From positions 18,647,754 through 18,711,753 of the forward strand of contig CAIIXF020000011.1 in the NCBI GenBank assembly GCA_903813345.2: a stretch of DNA of 64,000 nucleotides, read 5' to 3'. The position numbers and the translations under genes are program-made. A model generated the notes under the pieces. That model did not search any database, was not told the origin of the DNA, and worked only from the letters and a program-made list of their open reading frames with translations. Positions 63,803-64,000 of this stretch are shown piece by piece; the first letter of the stretch is position 1; each line of letters opens with the position of its first letter. Source of the DNA: Owenia fusiformis. Its lineage: Eukaryota; Annelida; Polychaeta; Sabellida; Oweniidae.

Positions 63803-63819
63803 GTAAGCTGGTATATATG

Positions 63820-64000
63820 TACAGTAAAACTTGTGTTTGTGAACACTTTTCAAGTGAACACCTCAGAAAAGTACACTTTTTGGTTTTGGAATGTCTCTTT
63901 CACTTCCACCTTGATGTAAGTATTCAATATGAACTCCTGTAAAATGAACACTTTAGTTAGTGTCACCAGTGTTCGCTATGGACAGGTTGACTCTATGTAT
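63820..64000. repeat. Left part of an ACAGTAAAAC TIR-family element, cut by the window end
   Basis: TACAGTAAAACTTGT begins at 63820, followed by TGAACAC words typical of the family. The right end is not reached. Confidence 0.5.

Noticed and set aside
3-63802. Assignment to a canonical axonemal or cytoplasmic heavy chain (DNAH1-17, DYNC1H1, DYNC2H1)
   Set aside because: Those keep DEFNR in AAA1 and a GK-containing P-loop in AAA4; this protein has DDFQL and GALGSKLS.
1-64000. tRNA, rRNA or other structured RNA genes
   Set aside because: No cloverleaf, pol III boxes or rRNA-like stretches recognised; the only tRNA-related match is the retrotransposon primer site.

Overview
The window is AT-rich metazoan nuclear DNA from an organism with an intron-dense genome. 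It is dominated by one very large plus-strand gene: a dynein heavy chain in about 78 short exons, every junction checked for GT-AG and reading phase. The gene enters before base 1 and leaves after base 64000. The readable part is about 4,140 residues, running from the N-terminal tail through the linker, AAA1-AAA4, the stalk and AAA5-AAA6. The sequence is far from the canonical axonemal heavy chains: AAA1 has a Walker B Glu-to-Asp change, AAA4 has lost both Walker motifs, and long low-complexity inserts interrupt the linker, AAA2 and the stalk. That pattern best fits the DNHD1-type branch. The subfamily name is an inference from motif divergence, not from a search.

Layout. 1-9483: N-terminal tail exons, including a set of three related phase-0 cassette exons (5285-7485) and a truncated fourth copy. 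9484-13639: an intron holding a complete antisense five-exon gene for a protein with a membrane or signal segment, a coiled coil and two fibrinogen-related domains. 13640-16806: more tail. 16807-26320: a 9.5-kb intron containing an intact, apparently very young Ty3/gypsy-type LTR retrotransposon (17394-24446, antisense) followed by satellite DNA. Its pol order is protease-integrase-reverse transcriptase-RNase H, as in Gmr1-type elements. 26321-35208: linker and AAA1. 35209-38552: an intron with an antisense, single-exon RING/B-box/transmembrane (TRIM-like) gene and a TTAA-flanked MITE sitting exactly on its stop codon. 38553-63802: AAA2 to AAA6 and the start of the C-terminal domain.

The introns are full of non-autonomous elements (a perfect 15-bp TIR family, a CA(A/G)TGGCGTAGCGT-ended element, palindromic foldbacks, a dispersed GTGACA family) and minisatellites. 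A recurring oddity is tandem duplication across splice sites: acceptors of exons 5 and 35, donor of exon 15, probably donor of exon 22, and the duplicated cassette exon.

Organism: a marine-type invertebrate is the best guess (AT-rich, many small introns, fibrinogen-related and TRIM families, Gmr1-type element first described in deuterostomes, frequent TACATGTA strings as in molluscs). I cannot fix the phylum. The three host genes have no evident shared pathway. The two small genes are simply nested in opposite orientation in introns of the dynein gene. Introns not mentioned separately hold nothing I recognise.
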